A DNA stretch of 13,433 nucleotides, taken from positions 1 to 13,433 of the forward strand of contig PXSG01000008.1 in the NCBI GenBank assembly GCA_003023485.1. Direction: 5' to 3'. Of the stretch, positions 6,261 to 13,212 are shown piece after piece (position 1 is the stretch's first letter; each line of letters starts with the position of its first letter). The translations under genes and the position numbers were made by a program. Origin of the DNA: Halobacteriales archaeon SW_10_68_16 (GTDB taxonomy: Archaea > Halobacteriota > Halobacteria > Halobacteriales > Haloarculaceae). Under the pieces are notes generated by a model that did not search any database, had not been told where the DNA came from, and was given only the letters and a program-made list of their open reading frames with translations.

Positions 6261-7167
6261 GGGTGTTCACCGTTCCGTCGTGCGAGCGCGAGGACGAGCA
6301 CCGCGGCCAGCGCCAGGACCGCGGCGACGACGCCGAATCCGGGACCCTCCGCAGCGGCGGGGGTCCCTGTCGCCTCGGGCTGTGCGGTCGGGCGGCCGTC
6401 CCCGGCTCCCCCTTCGAAGTCGCTCACCTGGAGACCCACGTCGCGCTCAGTCGTGTTCGCCGGCACGCGCTCGGTGGGATCGAGGCTCGCGCCCGCCCGT
6501 GCCGTGTCGACGACGACCCCGTCGACCCACAGGATGGCGTCGAGGTAGTAGTTGTACTGCGAGGGGACTGTCAGGGACGTTTCGGGGGTGACCGTCTCCC
6601 CGGGGTCGATCCCGTCGACGCGCACCGCCTGCTCGTCGGCGACGATGCCCGACTCGACCTGCCTGGCCTTGACCACGAGGTGCATCCCCTCGGTCGGCGC
6701 GTCGCCCGTGTTGGTCAGGTACGTCGAAACCGACAGCGTCGACCGGTTCCCGCTGGCCTCGGCGATGCTGTACTCGATGACGGGCAAGTCACTGCGTGCA
6801 AAGCGGTGGAACTCGACGGGCGAGTCGGCGTAGTCGGGGGTCAGCCCCCCGGTCCCGCGGACCTCCTTGGCGCCGGTCGCGCGCCGCTGGCCGTCGCGGT
6901 AGACGGTGGCCTCGACGCGGTAGCCCCCGCCCCGTTCGACGGTGAGCGTCTCCCGCCCCGCCGGTGGGCCAGGCGGACGTCGGTTTGCAACTCCAGGGTC
7001 TCGCCCCCGACGCGGCCGTCGCTGATGGTGATCTCCTGCAGCCGGAGGTCACCCTCGACGACCTCGTCCGATCGGTCGGCGACGGCGCCGGGGACCAGAG
7101 CGGCACCGACGACCGTGACCGCCAGGACGGCCAGGACGGCCGCCCCGAACAGCCACTCGCGTTGCAT
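6257..7167 (-). pseudogene. Frameshifted DUF7490-like surface protein with PGF-CTERM
   Basis: From ATG 7167 the protein starts with a signal or anchor helix (LFGAAVLAVLAVTVVGAAL), then QEITISDGRVGGETLELQ and TDVRLAHR, and goes out of frame at about 6950-6965. A second minus frame continues with RETLTVERGGGYRVEATVY, LTPDYADSPVEFHRFA, a beta-rich repeat (VSTYLTNTGDAPTEGM; NYYLDAILWVDGVVV) and a C-terminal GPGFGVVAAVL helix with ARRNGEHP, a PGF-CTERM-like surface anchor. The junction lies in a G-rich run (CGGCGGGGCGGGAGACG), so a single lost base is easy to imagine. From memory, relatives have extra residues between RLAHR and the ERGGGYR block, so a longer deletion may have occurred. It heads an operon with the two-TM gene (ATGA overlap). 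The two repeated domains and the anchor suggest a cell-surface role; the function is unknown. Confidence 0.7.
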
Positions 7168-7172
7168 GGTCG

Positions 7173-7188
7173 GGACCTGCGCGGGTCC
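7173..7188. promoter_or_regulatory. Small dyad between TATA box and start of the DUF7490-like gene
   Basis: GGACC (7173-7177) and GGTCC (7184-7188) are separated by six bases. They lie between the TATA-like box and ATG 7167, the same geometry as the stronger dyad at 5815-5836. The arms are only five bases, so chance is possible. Confidence 0.25.
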
Positions 7189-7189
7189 G

Positions 7190-7196
7190 GATAAGT
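7190..7196 (-). promoter_or_regulatory. TATA-like box of the DUF7490-like gene
   Basis: Minus-strand ACTTATC is centred 26 bases before ATG 7167, predicting a leaderless transcript. It indicates that this gene and the overlapping two-TM gene form a unit separate from the winged-helix gene that ends 67 bases upstream. Confidence 0.5.
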
Positions 7197-7234
7197 GTCT
7201 TCTGCTGTCTCTCAGGACGTGCAACGCTTCCCGC

Positions 7235-8226
7235 TCACTCTTCGTCGTCGCGTTCGCTCCCGTCGATGTCCACGTCGGGCAGCGTGAGGACGTTCTCCCG
7301 GCCCAGGCGGAACGACTCCAGTTCGCCTTCCTCCCGGAGGTCGCCGACGACCTGGCTGGTCTTCGCTGCGGTCCAGTCGAGTTCCTCGGCGACTGCCTTC
7401 TGTTTCATCCGTCCGCCGTTCTCGTCCAGCAGTCGGAGGATCTGCTCTTCGTTGCTCAGCAGTTCGGGTGCCGGCCCCTCCTCGCCCGCGTCCGCACTGG
7501 CGGCCGCTGCTGCCGTTCCCTCTCTCTCGTCACTGTCCCCGCCTTTGCCACCGTCATCGCCCCCACCGAGCGCACCGGGCAGGGAGCCGTCACCGCGGCG
7601 GGTGGCGATCCAGACGCCCCCGAGTAGCGCGACGATGATCACCGCCAGCAGCGGGATGACCGGCAGGCCGCCGTCGCCCGAGGCGGGTGTGTCCGTCCCG
7701 TCGCTGCCTACCCCTCGGGTGCGGTCAGCCGCAGTGTCGTCCGGGAGTCGAGGAACAGCCGGTCGATGGCGTCGCCGGCCCGCACCGTCTCGCCGTCGGC
7801 GGCCGCGAAGTTCGTCCACTCCAGCCGGTAGGTGACGACGCCGAACTCGACCTGGGGCTGGGACTCCCGGCGCGTCTCGACGGTGACGTTCCGGACCGCC
7901 ATCTCGCGCCCGGTGGCGTTCTCGGCGCCGGCGACGGTCCGCTCCATGCGCTGTCTGAACGGGTCGACGTACGGCGACGGGTCGGACTCGATGTCGGCCG
8001 AAAGATTCTCGAAGGCGTCCGTGGCGTTCTCGTCGTCGAGTCGGAGCCGGTAGGTGACCGTCCAGCGGGCGTCGCCGTCCGCCCCGACCGCTGCTTGCAG
8101 CGTCACCGAGTCGGCGTCGATGTCGACCTGCGAGGGGGGCCGGACGGCGCCCCCGGTGCCCGCCAGGCCTGCCGTGACCAGGAGCACTGCTGTCAGGAGC
8201 GTCACGAACCGTGCCGTCTCCGCCAT
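7235..8226 (-). pseudogene. Membrane-anchored winged-helix regulator with DUF7345 sensor domain, frameshifted
   Basis: ATG 8226 starts a signal peptide (FVTLLTAVLLVTAGLAG) and an extracytoplasmic DUF7345-type domain (WTVTYRLRL, FRQRMERTVAG, NATGREM, TTLRLTAPEG). That frame hits TAG at 7708. The adjacent minus frame then reads GSDGTDTPASGDGGLPVIP, a single TM helix (LLAVIIVALLGGVWIA), a Gly/Asp-rich linker and a winged helix-turn-helix (about 100 residues: EEQILRLLDENGGRMKQKAV, TAAKTSQVVGDLREEGELES), ending ERDDEE. This is the known haloarchaeal layout of outside domain, TM and cytoplasmic DNA-binding domain, so the two frames belong to one gene. Adding one base after GGGTA restores PEGY and joins them into about 330 residues. 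The end of the DUF7345 domain looks short, so more than one base may be missing. Presumed role: transducing an envelope signal to transcription. Confidence 0.75.
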
Positions 8227-8304
8227 CGTTGACTCCCGTTTATGCTGCAGGGTGAAACCGTTTGTTGCTCGGAACGGGCCAGAAGGGATTTGACGGTCCC
8301 CCGC

Positions 8305-8310
8305 GGAGGT
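8305..8310 (+). promoter_or_regulatory. Strong Shine-Dalgarno deciding the DUF7554 start
   Basis: GGAGGT lies six bases before ATG 8317, a full-strength ribosome-binding site. It selects 8317 over the in-frame ATG at 8242. It implies a real leader, unlike most genes in this window. Confidence 0.65.
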
Positions 8311-8316
8311 CCGGAC

Positions 8317-8502
8317 ATGCGCGGCGACATCGAGGTCGAGACGCTCCTGAAGGTCCTCCTGGTCCTCGCGGTGGTCTGGCTCGTCCTGGAGATCCTGGAG
8401 GTATTTCTCGAGACGCTCGCGTTCATCCTGGCGCCGCTGCCGAAACTGATCGGTATCGCGCTGATCGTCCTCATCGTCCTCTACCTGCTCGACCGTATCT
8501 GA
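8317..8502 (+). CDS. Small DUF7554-type membrane protein
   Basis: 61 residues beginning MRGDIEVETLLKVLLVLAV, with two hydrophobic segments (about 10-35 and 37-57) and a C-terminal LYLLDRI. The Asp-Ile-Glu-Val-Glu-Thr-Leu-Leu-Lys start and the Leu-Leu-Asp-Arg-Ile end match my memory of the haloarchaeal DUF7554 family, of unknown function. Glu residues inside the first segment (WLVLEILEVFLETLAF) make it amphipathic. It is divergent from the winged-helix gene, with a 90-base shared intergenic region. A GC-rich hairpin begins 15 bases after its stop. Confidence 0.75.
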   Translation: MRGDIEVETLLKVLLVLAVVWLVLEILEVFLETLAFILAPLPKLIGIALIVLIVLYLLDRI

Positions 8503-8510
8503 GCGCGGTC

Positions 8511-8563
8511 AGGAAGCCCCACCCTCAGCGAGCGCGTCAGCGCGAGCAGGGTGGGGTAGTTCA
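8511..8563. repeat. GC-rich hairpin resembling haloarchaeal insertion-element ends
   Basis: CCCCACCCT (8517-8525) and AGGGTGGGG (8548-8556) form a perfect 9-bp stem around a 22-base insert with its own CGCG/CGCG pairing. The flanks AGGAAG and TAGTTCAC, together with the stem, resemble a sequence I recall beside IS200/IS605-type (TnpB) elements in haloarchaea. No transposase is present, so it would be a solo or remnant end. It could instead act as a 3' hairpin for the DUF7554 gene. It lies between that gene and a surface-protein gene lacking its 5' part. Confidence 0.45.
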
Positions 8564-8592
8564 CCCCTGCCACCTCCCCCGACGAAACCCTT

Positions 8593-9276
8593 TTGCCGCA
8601 AAACGTCACCGTGACCGACCGGAGCACCGACGGCTGGCGCGTCGTCCGGCCCGACCGCGAGGGGCGACCGACCCACGACCGCCTGGGTGAGGCCGCCCTC
8701 TACGCGATGTTCTGGTACCAGTCCTTCTACACCGACCACGAGTCGCCGATCATCCCCTGCGAGGCAGCCTACCGCACGCCGAACTCGCGGACGCTGGTCG
8801 ACTACTCCCACCCCATCACGGCGGGCTGGGACGGCGACGCCTTGCTCCCCTACGCCGCGGCCGGCGAAACCGGCGCGGAGAGCGTCACGGCGGTCCCGCG
8901 GGGCTACGTCTGGAAACTCGCCTGGGACCGGCCCGCGGACGCCCGAACCTTTGCCGACGCCTACCGTGAACTGCTTTCCATCCACGGCGCGTCCCGGGTG
9001 TCCAACAGCACTGACACCTACCGCATCCCCGAGACGTCCGGGTTCGCGGGCGTCACGTCACTCCGGGTGACGAACGCGACAGTCCTCGTCGTGAAGGGAC
9101 CGTCTGTCGAGGCGGTCCGCGAGATTCGACCCGGGGCGGTCCCGGACGCGGTATCGGCAGACGCCGGGCAAGACGACACCACAGGCGTGCGCGGGCCGGG
9201 GTTGGGTGTCGTCGCTGTACTCGTCGGGCTCGCAACAGTCGCCGCGCTGGCCGTACTGGCGCGCCGGCGACGATAG
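8593..9276 (+). CDS. Hvo_1808-like surface protein, 5'-truncated, PGF-CTERM-like end
   Basis: The visible reading gives 227 residues but no good start: the frame is open from 8560, TTG 8593 is only the first usable codon, and there is no signal peptide although the protein is clearly exported. Its blocks NVTVTDRSTDGW, RPTHDRLGEAALYAMFWYQS, PIIPCEAAYRTPNSRTLVDY, ITAGWDGDALLPYA and ESVTAVPRGYVWKLAWD match the second half of haloarchaeal Hvo_1808-type surface proteins as I remember them, which are about twice as long with an N-terminal signal and a peptidase-like half. The end (GPGLGVVAVLVGL..LARRRR) is a PGF-CTERM-like anchor. The sequence GAAACCCTTTTGCCGC just before looks like a promoter joined directly to mid-gene sequence. 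The protein is probably non-functional unless rescued; it ends five bases from the convergent presenilin gene. Confidence 0.7.
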   Translation: MPQNVTVTDRSTDGWRVVRPDREGRPTHDRLGEAALYAMFWYQSFYTDHESPIIPCEAAYRTPNSRTLVDYSHPITAGWDGDALLPYAAAGETGAESVTAVPRGYVWKLAWDRPADARTFADAYRELLSIHGASRVSNSTDTYRIPETSGFAGVTSLRVTNATVLVVKGPSVEAVREIRPGAVPDAVSADAGQDDTTGVRGPGLGVVAVLVGLATVAALAVLARRRR

Positions 9277-9281
9277 CCTGG

Positions 9282-10349
9282 CTACAGGAACCCGGCGATT
9301 CCGAGCGCCTCCACGAGCGTCAGCCCGCTCGCGAGCGCGCCCAGCAGGTACCCGCCGATCGCGCCGCCGTTGAGCAGCGGCAGCCCGGCGTGCGCACGGC
9401 CCTGCAGGACCATCCACAGCAGGACCACCAGCCCGATGAGGGTCCCGACCATCGCCGTCCCCGCAGGCACCGGGATGGTCAGCCCGCCCGCGGCGATGGC
9501 AGGCACGTCCCGGAGGAAAAAGCCCGCGCTCGCGACGAGCACCGTCGGGATGACCACGTCGCCCAGGCCGATGAACAGCGCCTCCCGCTCCAGTTCGAAC
9601 GCGTCGCCGTCTTCGCCGTCGTGGTCGTCGCCGGTCCCCTCTGTCTCCCCGCTCCGGTCGGTGCCGCCGTTGGCCGTGGCCGCGGCGTCGGGGTCCGCGC
9701 TCTCTTCCTCTGCCGTCGGGTCCGGCGTGTCGGCCTCCAGGAACGAGTACGGGAGCACCAGCGGCACCACGAGGACGATGGGCACGCGCATCTCCATCAC
9801 GCCCGAAGCCAGCGTGAGCATGTGTTCGGTGCCGTAGACGCTGATGGCGTCGTAGACCGCGAGCACCGAGAGGAGGACGAGCGCGGGCAGGATGCCGAAG
9901 TTGATGCCGAACAGTCCCGCCGCGCCGATTCCCATGACCACCCCGGCGGCGTCGATGACGTACCACTCCGGGTAGACCCACAGGGCGACGCCGATGGCGA
10001 CGGCTCCGGCCCACGCGAGGACGTCGAGTGTGGTACCCGCGACCGGGACGGTCACCACGGGCGGCAGGACGGCCCGGAAGACGAACAGCGAGATGTACGC
10101 GCCGGCGAAGACGACGAACGCGCGGATGAGCGCCTCGGCGTCGAGTTTGATGGCCGCGAGCATCAACCCCGTGACGACGAGGATGGCGACGACGTAGAGG
10201 ACGCTGATCGTCGGGTCCGAGGTGTCCTCGACGAACTGGTTACCCCCGGCGTCCAGCGGAGCGGCGACGGCCAGCGCCCCCAACTGGATGACCACGAACA
10301 CCAGCACGATGCCCGCGCTGGCGACGAGCGCCCGACTCCTGTCGTCCAT
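9282..10349 (-). CDS. Presenilin-like A22 family intramembrane aspartyl protease
   Basis: 355 residues with about nine hydrophobic segments. Both catalytic aspartates are in their motifs: Tyr166-Asp167 in AVYDAISVY and GLGD (Asp264) in LFIGLGDVVIP. The third family element appears as AGLPLLNGG near the C-terminus, in place of the PALP form. Between the two catalytic helices is an acidic hydrophilic loop (about 205-255, rich in Asp, Glu, Gly, Thr), as in archaeal presenilin homologues, where eukaryotic presenilin carries its cleavage loop. It cleaves membrane helices; natural substrates in haloarchaea are unknown. ATG 10349 starts directly before the first helix; a longer upstream in-frame extension is Arg-rich and non-coding in character. 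It is surrounded by type I and PGF-CTERM membrane proteins that are possible substrates, which is only inference. Confidence 0.9.
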   Translation of the reverse strand: MDDRSRALVASAGIVLVFVVIQLGALAVAAPLDAGGNQFVEDTSDPTISVLYVVAILVVTGLMLAAIKLDAEALIRAFVVFAGAYISLFVFRAVLPPVVTVPVAGTTLDVLAWAGAVAIGVALWVYPEWYVIDAAGVVMGIGAAGLFGINFGILPALVLLSVLAVYDAISVYGTEHMLTLASGVMEMRVPIVLVVPLVLPYSFLEADTPDPTAEEESADPDAAATANGGTDRSGETEGTGDDHDGEDGDAFELEREALFIGLGDVVIPTVLVASAGFFLRDVPAIAAGGLTIPVPAGTAMVGTLIGLVVLLWMVLQGRAHAGLPLLNGGAIGGYLLGALASGLTLVEALGIAGFL

Positions 10350-10421
10350 GGTGAGTGCTCGTCGGTGAGGCGTTTCAGGGTTTCGACAGAATGACCGTCT
10401 CAAGCCGCCGGGGACCGATAG

Positions 10422-10428
10422 CATAATA
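10422..10428 (+). promoter_or_regulatory. TATA-like box of the fbp leader ORF and fbp
   Basis: CATAATA is centred about 30 bases before ATG 10455 and 68 before ATG 10493. A start of transcription near 10450-10453 would make the 13-codon leader ORF leaderless. Confidence 0.55.
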
Positions 10429-10454
10429 CGACTACCGGGAGATATCCGACCGCT

Positions 10455-10496
10455 ATGAGAGACCAGATCGCCGAACGGCCGGGAGCGGGACGATGA
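10455..10496 (+). CDS. 13-codon leader ORF overlapping the fbp start (ATGA)
   Basis: ATG 10455 opens [13 protein letters not shown] and stops at TGA 10494-10496, which overlaps the fbp ATG at 10493 as ATGA. The TATA-like box at 10422-10428 places transcription start at or just before this ATG. The first AUG of the mRNA would then be this one, and fbp would be reached by termination-reinitiation, helped by the purine-rich GGGAGCGGGA upstream. I know of no such named leader peptide, and it may be only an mRNA feature. A sequence comparison across species would tell. Confidence 0.4.
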   Translation: MRDQIAERPGAGR

Positions 10497-11338
10497 GTGC
10501 GATAGACGACGTGGTCCGGGTAGTCGGAGATGTCGCCACCGAGGTGCGGGCGGACCTCGCGACCCACGCGGGCGGCGAGGGCGGAACCAACCCCAGCGGC
10601 GAGGCACAGATCGACGCCGACGTCTGGGCGGACGGCCTGTTCTTCGAGGAACTGTCCGCGCTCGACGGCGTCGGGGAGTACGTCAGCGAGGAACGCGCGG
10701 ACGCTGTCGACTGCGGCGAGGGCTACAGCGTCGCCATCGACCCCCTTGATGGCTCCTCGAACCTCGCCTCGAACAACTCCGTGGGCACCATCGTCGGCCT
10801 CTACGACGCCTCCCTTCCGGCGACCGGGCGCGGCCTGGTCGCCGGCCTGATGGTGCTGTACGGCCCCTACACCACCATGGCCGTCGCGCGCGAGGACGAG
10901 GACGGCGTCGCGGAGTACCTCCTCGAAGACGGGGCGGCCGACCACTGGGGGACCTGCGAGGTTCCGGGCGACCCGACCGTGGTCGGCATCGCGGGCAAGC
11001 GCAGCGAGCGCTCCGCGGCGTGCAACGCCCTCGCCGACGAACTGGAGACGGAGCTCAAACTCCGGTACGGCGGCGCGACGGTCGGGGACCTGCGCCAGGT
11101 GCTGGAGTACGGCGGTCTCTTCGGATACCCGGCGAAAGAGGGCTATCCCGACGGGAAACTCCGTGTCCACTTCGAGTCGGCGCCGCTGGCCTTCATCGTG
11201 GAGGCGGCCGGCGGGGCGACGACGGACGGCGAGAAGTCGCTGCTTGATGTCGACCCCGACGGACTGCACGCCCGGACGCCGACGTTCCTCGGCAACTCCC
11301 CGCTCGTCGACCGGGTGGAGTCGGCGCTCGAACGGTGA
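10493..11338 (+). CDS. fbp: Class 1 fructose-1,6-bisphosphatase
   Basis: 281 residues. It hydrolyses fructose-1,6-bisphosphate to fructose-6-phosphate, the committed gluconeogenic step, in the cytoplasm with Mg2+. The metal and phosphate motif DPLDGSSN (83-90) is complete, preceded by the acidic VSEERAD (64-70). VGTIVGLYD follows, then [11 protein letters not shown], and the C-terminal [20 protein letters not shown] and [14 protein letters not shown]. These correspond to KLR..YE..PMAFI.E.AGG and FLG in class 1 enzymes and separate it from simple inositol monophosphatases, although that broader superfamily is the alternative. ATG 10493 matches the usual haloarchaeal N-terminus ([14 protein letters not shown]). 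It converges with the class II aldolase gene, the preceding enzyme of gluconeogenesis. Confidence 0.9.
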   Translation: MSAIDDVVRVVGDVATEVRADLATHAGGEGGTNPSGEAQIDADVWADGLFFEELSALDGVGEYVSEERADAVDCGEGYSVAIDPLDGSSNLASNNSVGTIVGLYDASLPATGRGLVAGLMVLYGPYTTMAVAREDEDGVAEYLLEDGAADHWGTCEVPGDPTVVGIAGKRSERSAACNALADELETELKLRYGGATVGDLRQVLEYGGLFGYPAKEGYPDGKLRVHFESAPLAFIVEAAGGATTDGEKSLLDVDPDGLHARTPTFLGNSPLVDRVESALER

Positions 11339-11452
11339 GCGCTCGTCGAACTGACGTGGCGTGAGAGGGCTTCGGAAACTGTTCGTCCGGCCCTATTCCC
11401 GCGGGCTGGCTAGTCATTGCAGACCGTGATTCCGGGAGAACAGCCGGAAACG

Positions 11453-12445
11453 CTACGAAAACTGACTGCGACCGGCGCTGCCTGCGGCCTCGGCGAGGTC
11501 GGCGTACACGTCGGCGATGCGGTCCCGAATCGACCGGCCAGCCACCCGCGGGTCGAAGTAGTCCTTGTTCGGCGACCACTCGACGTCGTTGAAGAAGGTC
11601 TCCCGGTCGCCGTCGACACCCTCGGGCGGGACGATCTCGTCGCCGTGAGCGCGGTAGCGGTCGTAGGCCGTCCGGGTGTACTCGTACTGGTAGCGGGTGT
11701 CCTTGTTGACCTTGCAGATCCCGTGTTCGAGCATCGCACGGAGTTGGTCGGGCTGGACGCCCGAGGAACCGTGCAACACGAGCGGGGTGTCCAGGCCGTG
11801 GTCGCGCAGCGCCGCCCGGATGTCCGCAGCCAGGTCGGGGCGCAGTTCCAGGTCCCGCCCCTTGGCGACGCCGTGCTGGGTGCCCACGGAGATGGCCAGC
11901 AGGTCACACCCCGTCCGGTCGACGAACTCGACGGCCTGCTCGGGGTCCGTGTAGAAGGCCTCCTCGGCGACGATCTCGTCCTCGACGCCCTTGATCTTGC
12001 CCAGTTCGGCCTCGACGAGGATGTCCCCGTCGGCTTCCTCGGTCATCTCGACGACATCCCGGCTGCGCGCGACGTTTTCCTCGAAGGGTTCGTGCGAGGC
12101 GTCGATCATGATCGAGGACGGAATCCCGAGTTCGACCTGCCGACGGATGGTGTCGAGGTCGGTCTGGTGGTCCATGTTGAGGAACACGCCGACGTCGTAC
12201 TGGGCCGCCAGCAGGTCGATGTAGGTGCCCATCGCCTGCAGGCCCGCGATGGGGTCGCCGTTGCCGGCGAACGTACAGGCCCCGTTGCTCATCTGGAGCA
12301 GGAGGTCCGAGTCCGCCTGGGCGGCCCCCTGCAGCAGTCCGATCATCACGTTCGGCTCCGCGACGTTGCTCGCAACCAGGCCGAATCCCTCGTCGAGTGC
12401 CTCCTCGTACACCGACGCGAGTTCGGTTCCGCCGTAGAATGTCAC
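11453..12445 (-). CDS. fba: Class II fructose-bisphosphate aldolase
   Basis: 330 residues from GTG 12445. Zn2+-dependent aldol cleavage and condensation of fructose-1,6-bisphosphate with dihydroxyacetone phosphate and glyceraldehyde-3-phosphate. Visible family motifs are NMDHQTD (90-96, with proton-transfer Asp92 and zinc His93), [12 protein letters not shown] (113-124), [22 protein letters not shown] (185-192, zinc His191) and LHGSSG (224-229, zinc His225), then [15 protein letters not shown]. The N-terminus [20 protein letters not shown] matches haloarchaeal homologues as I recall them, so GTG 12445 is preferred to the upstream in-frame ATG 12484, whose 13 extra residues look non-coding. 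GGAG lies about twelve bases before the GTG, and a weak A/T box (GATTTCTT on the minus strand) lies near 12489. The gene converges on fbp with a 114-base gap. Confidence 0.93.
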   Translation of the reverse strand: MTFYGGTELASVYEEALDEGFGLVASNVAEPNVMIGLLQGAAQADSDLLLQMSNGACTFAGNGDPIAGLQAMGTYIDLLAAQYDVGVFLNMDHQTDLDTIRRQVELGIPSSIMIDASHEPFEENVARSRDVVEMTEEADGDILVEAELGKIKGVEDEIVAEEAFYTDPEQAVEFVDRTGCDLLAISVGTQHGVAKGRDLELRPDLAADIRAALRDHGLDTPLVLHGSSGVQPDQLRAMLEHGICKVNKDTRYQYEYTRTAYDRYRAHGDEIVPPEGVDGDRETFFNDVEWSPNKDYFDPRVAGRSIRDRIADVYADLAEAAGSAGRSQFS

Positions 12446-12548
12446 TGTGGTAGTACTCCAGCGCCCCCTGGGAGGCGCAGACACAAGAAATCACCCGGAA
12501 CGGCGGGACGACGGCCCCCGGGCCCGCACTACTGAGACGACCGCCGCG

Positions 12549-13178
12549 TCAGACCTCGACGACGGGGTTCGAGAGCGTGCCGATGTCCTCGATGTCGATG
12601 GTCACGCCGTCACCGGGCTGGAGCGTGAACTCGTCTTCGGGCACCAGGGAGGTCCCCGTCAGCAGGACCGTCACTTCGGGGAGGGGGTTGTGCCGGGTCA
12701 GATACGAGACCAGTTCCTCGCAGGTCCGGACCATCTCCGCGGTCGACGTGGCTCCCTCGTAGACGGTCTCGCCGTCGCGGGTGATGGTCATCGACAGTTC
12801 CAGGTCGTGGGGATCGGAGACGTCGGTCGCGACACAGGGACCCAGCGCACAGCAGCGGTCGTAGACTTTCGCCTGCGGGAGATAGAGGGGATTGGCGCCC
12901 TCGATGGCGCGGCTGGAGACGTCGTTGCCGACGGTGTAGCCCACGGTGTCGCCCCGGTAGAGGACCACCCCGAGTTCGGGTTCGGGGACGTTCCAGTCCG
13001 AGTCCCCGCGGACGCCGATGGCCTCGCCGGGACCGACCGTGCGCTCGGCGGTGGCCTTGAAGAAAATTTCCGGGCGCTCGGCGTCGTAGACGTCGACGTA
13101 GATGTCGGGCGTGTCAAGGTTTCGGTGGCCCGGTGGCGCGAGGGAAGCGATAGCGGCCGTCGAACGGCAGGCAGTCAC
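12549..13178 (-). CDS. KdaD/XacE-type FAH-fold dehydratase, N-terminally truncated
   Basis: From about DTPDIYVDVYDAERPEIFFK onward this matches the fumarylacetoacetate-hydrolase-fold enzymes that dehydrate 2-keto-3-deoxy-pentonates to a semialdehyde in archaeal pentose catabolism (Sulfolobus KdaD, haloarchaeal XacE). Blocks seen are ATAERTVGPGEAIGVRGDS, the metal-binding PEPEL (Glu66, Glu68), Asp86 in GNDVSSRAIE, NPLYLPQAKVYDRCCALGP, SEM-type AEMVRTCEELVSYLTRHNPL, and GTSLVPEDEFTLQPGD. The family is about 290 residues; here only about 187 are homologous. The first 22 codons, from a GTG at 13178, have many A/T third positions and no family similarity, and no good start codon exists. The predicted product lacks the N-terminal domain but keeps the metal site. 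It is transcribed towards fba; an intact paralogue may exist elsewhere. Confidence 0.72.
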   Translation of the reverse strand: MTACRSTAAIASLAPPGHRNLDTPDIYVDVYDAERPEIFFKATAERTVGPGEAIGVRGDSDWNVPEPELGVVLYRGDTVGYTVGNDVSSRAIEGANPLYLPQAKVYDRCCALGPCVATDVSDPHDLELSMTITRDGETVYEGATSTAEMVRTCEELVSYLTRHNPLPEVTVLLTGTSLVPEDEFTLQPGDGVTIDIEDIGTLSNPVVEV

Positions 13179-13184
13179 CGAACC

Positions 13185-13190
13185 ATTATG
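13185..13190 (+). promoter_or_regulatory. TATA-like box of the PrsW-like gene
   Basis: ATTATG, within AACCATTATGTG, is centred about 26 bases before ATG 13213, predicting a leaderless mRNA. On the other strand the same box would start transcription near 13160, inside the dubious 5' part of the truncated dehydratase gene. Confidence 0.45.
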
Positions 13191-13212
13191 TGCTGGACGC
13201 CGAAGGGGGGAT

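Noticed and set aside
8237..8246. A/T-rich GCATAAACGG (minus strand) as TATA box for the winged-helix gene
   Set aside because: It is only about 15 bases from ATG 8226, too close for an archaeal TATA box with that start.
9390..10394. 334-codon plus-strand ORF opposite the presenilin-like gene
   Set aside because: Antisense shadow with His/Arg/Asp-rich low complexity and no start signal; the minus strand has both catalytic motifs.
12459..12476. Hairpin-like CGCC...GGCG upstream of fba
   Set aside because: Short GC arms are common by chance in this base composition, and it has no clear relation to a promoter or T-run.
11417..12535. 372-codon plus-strand ORF opposite fba
   Set aside because: Antisense of an aldolase with all catalytic motifs.
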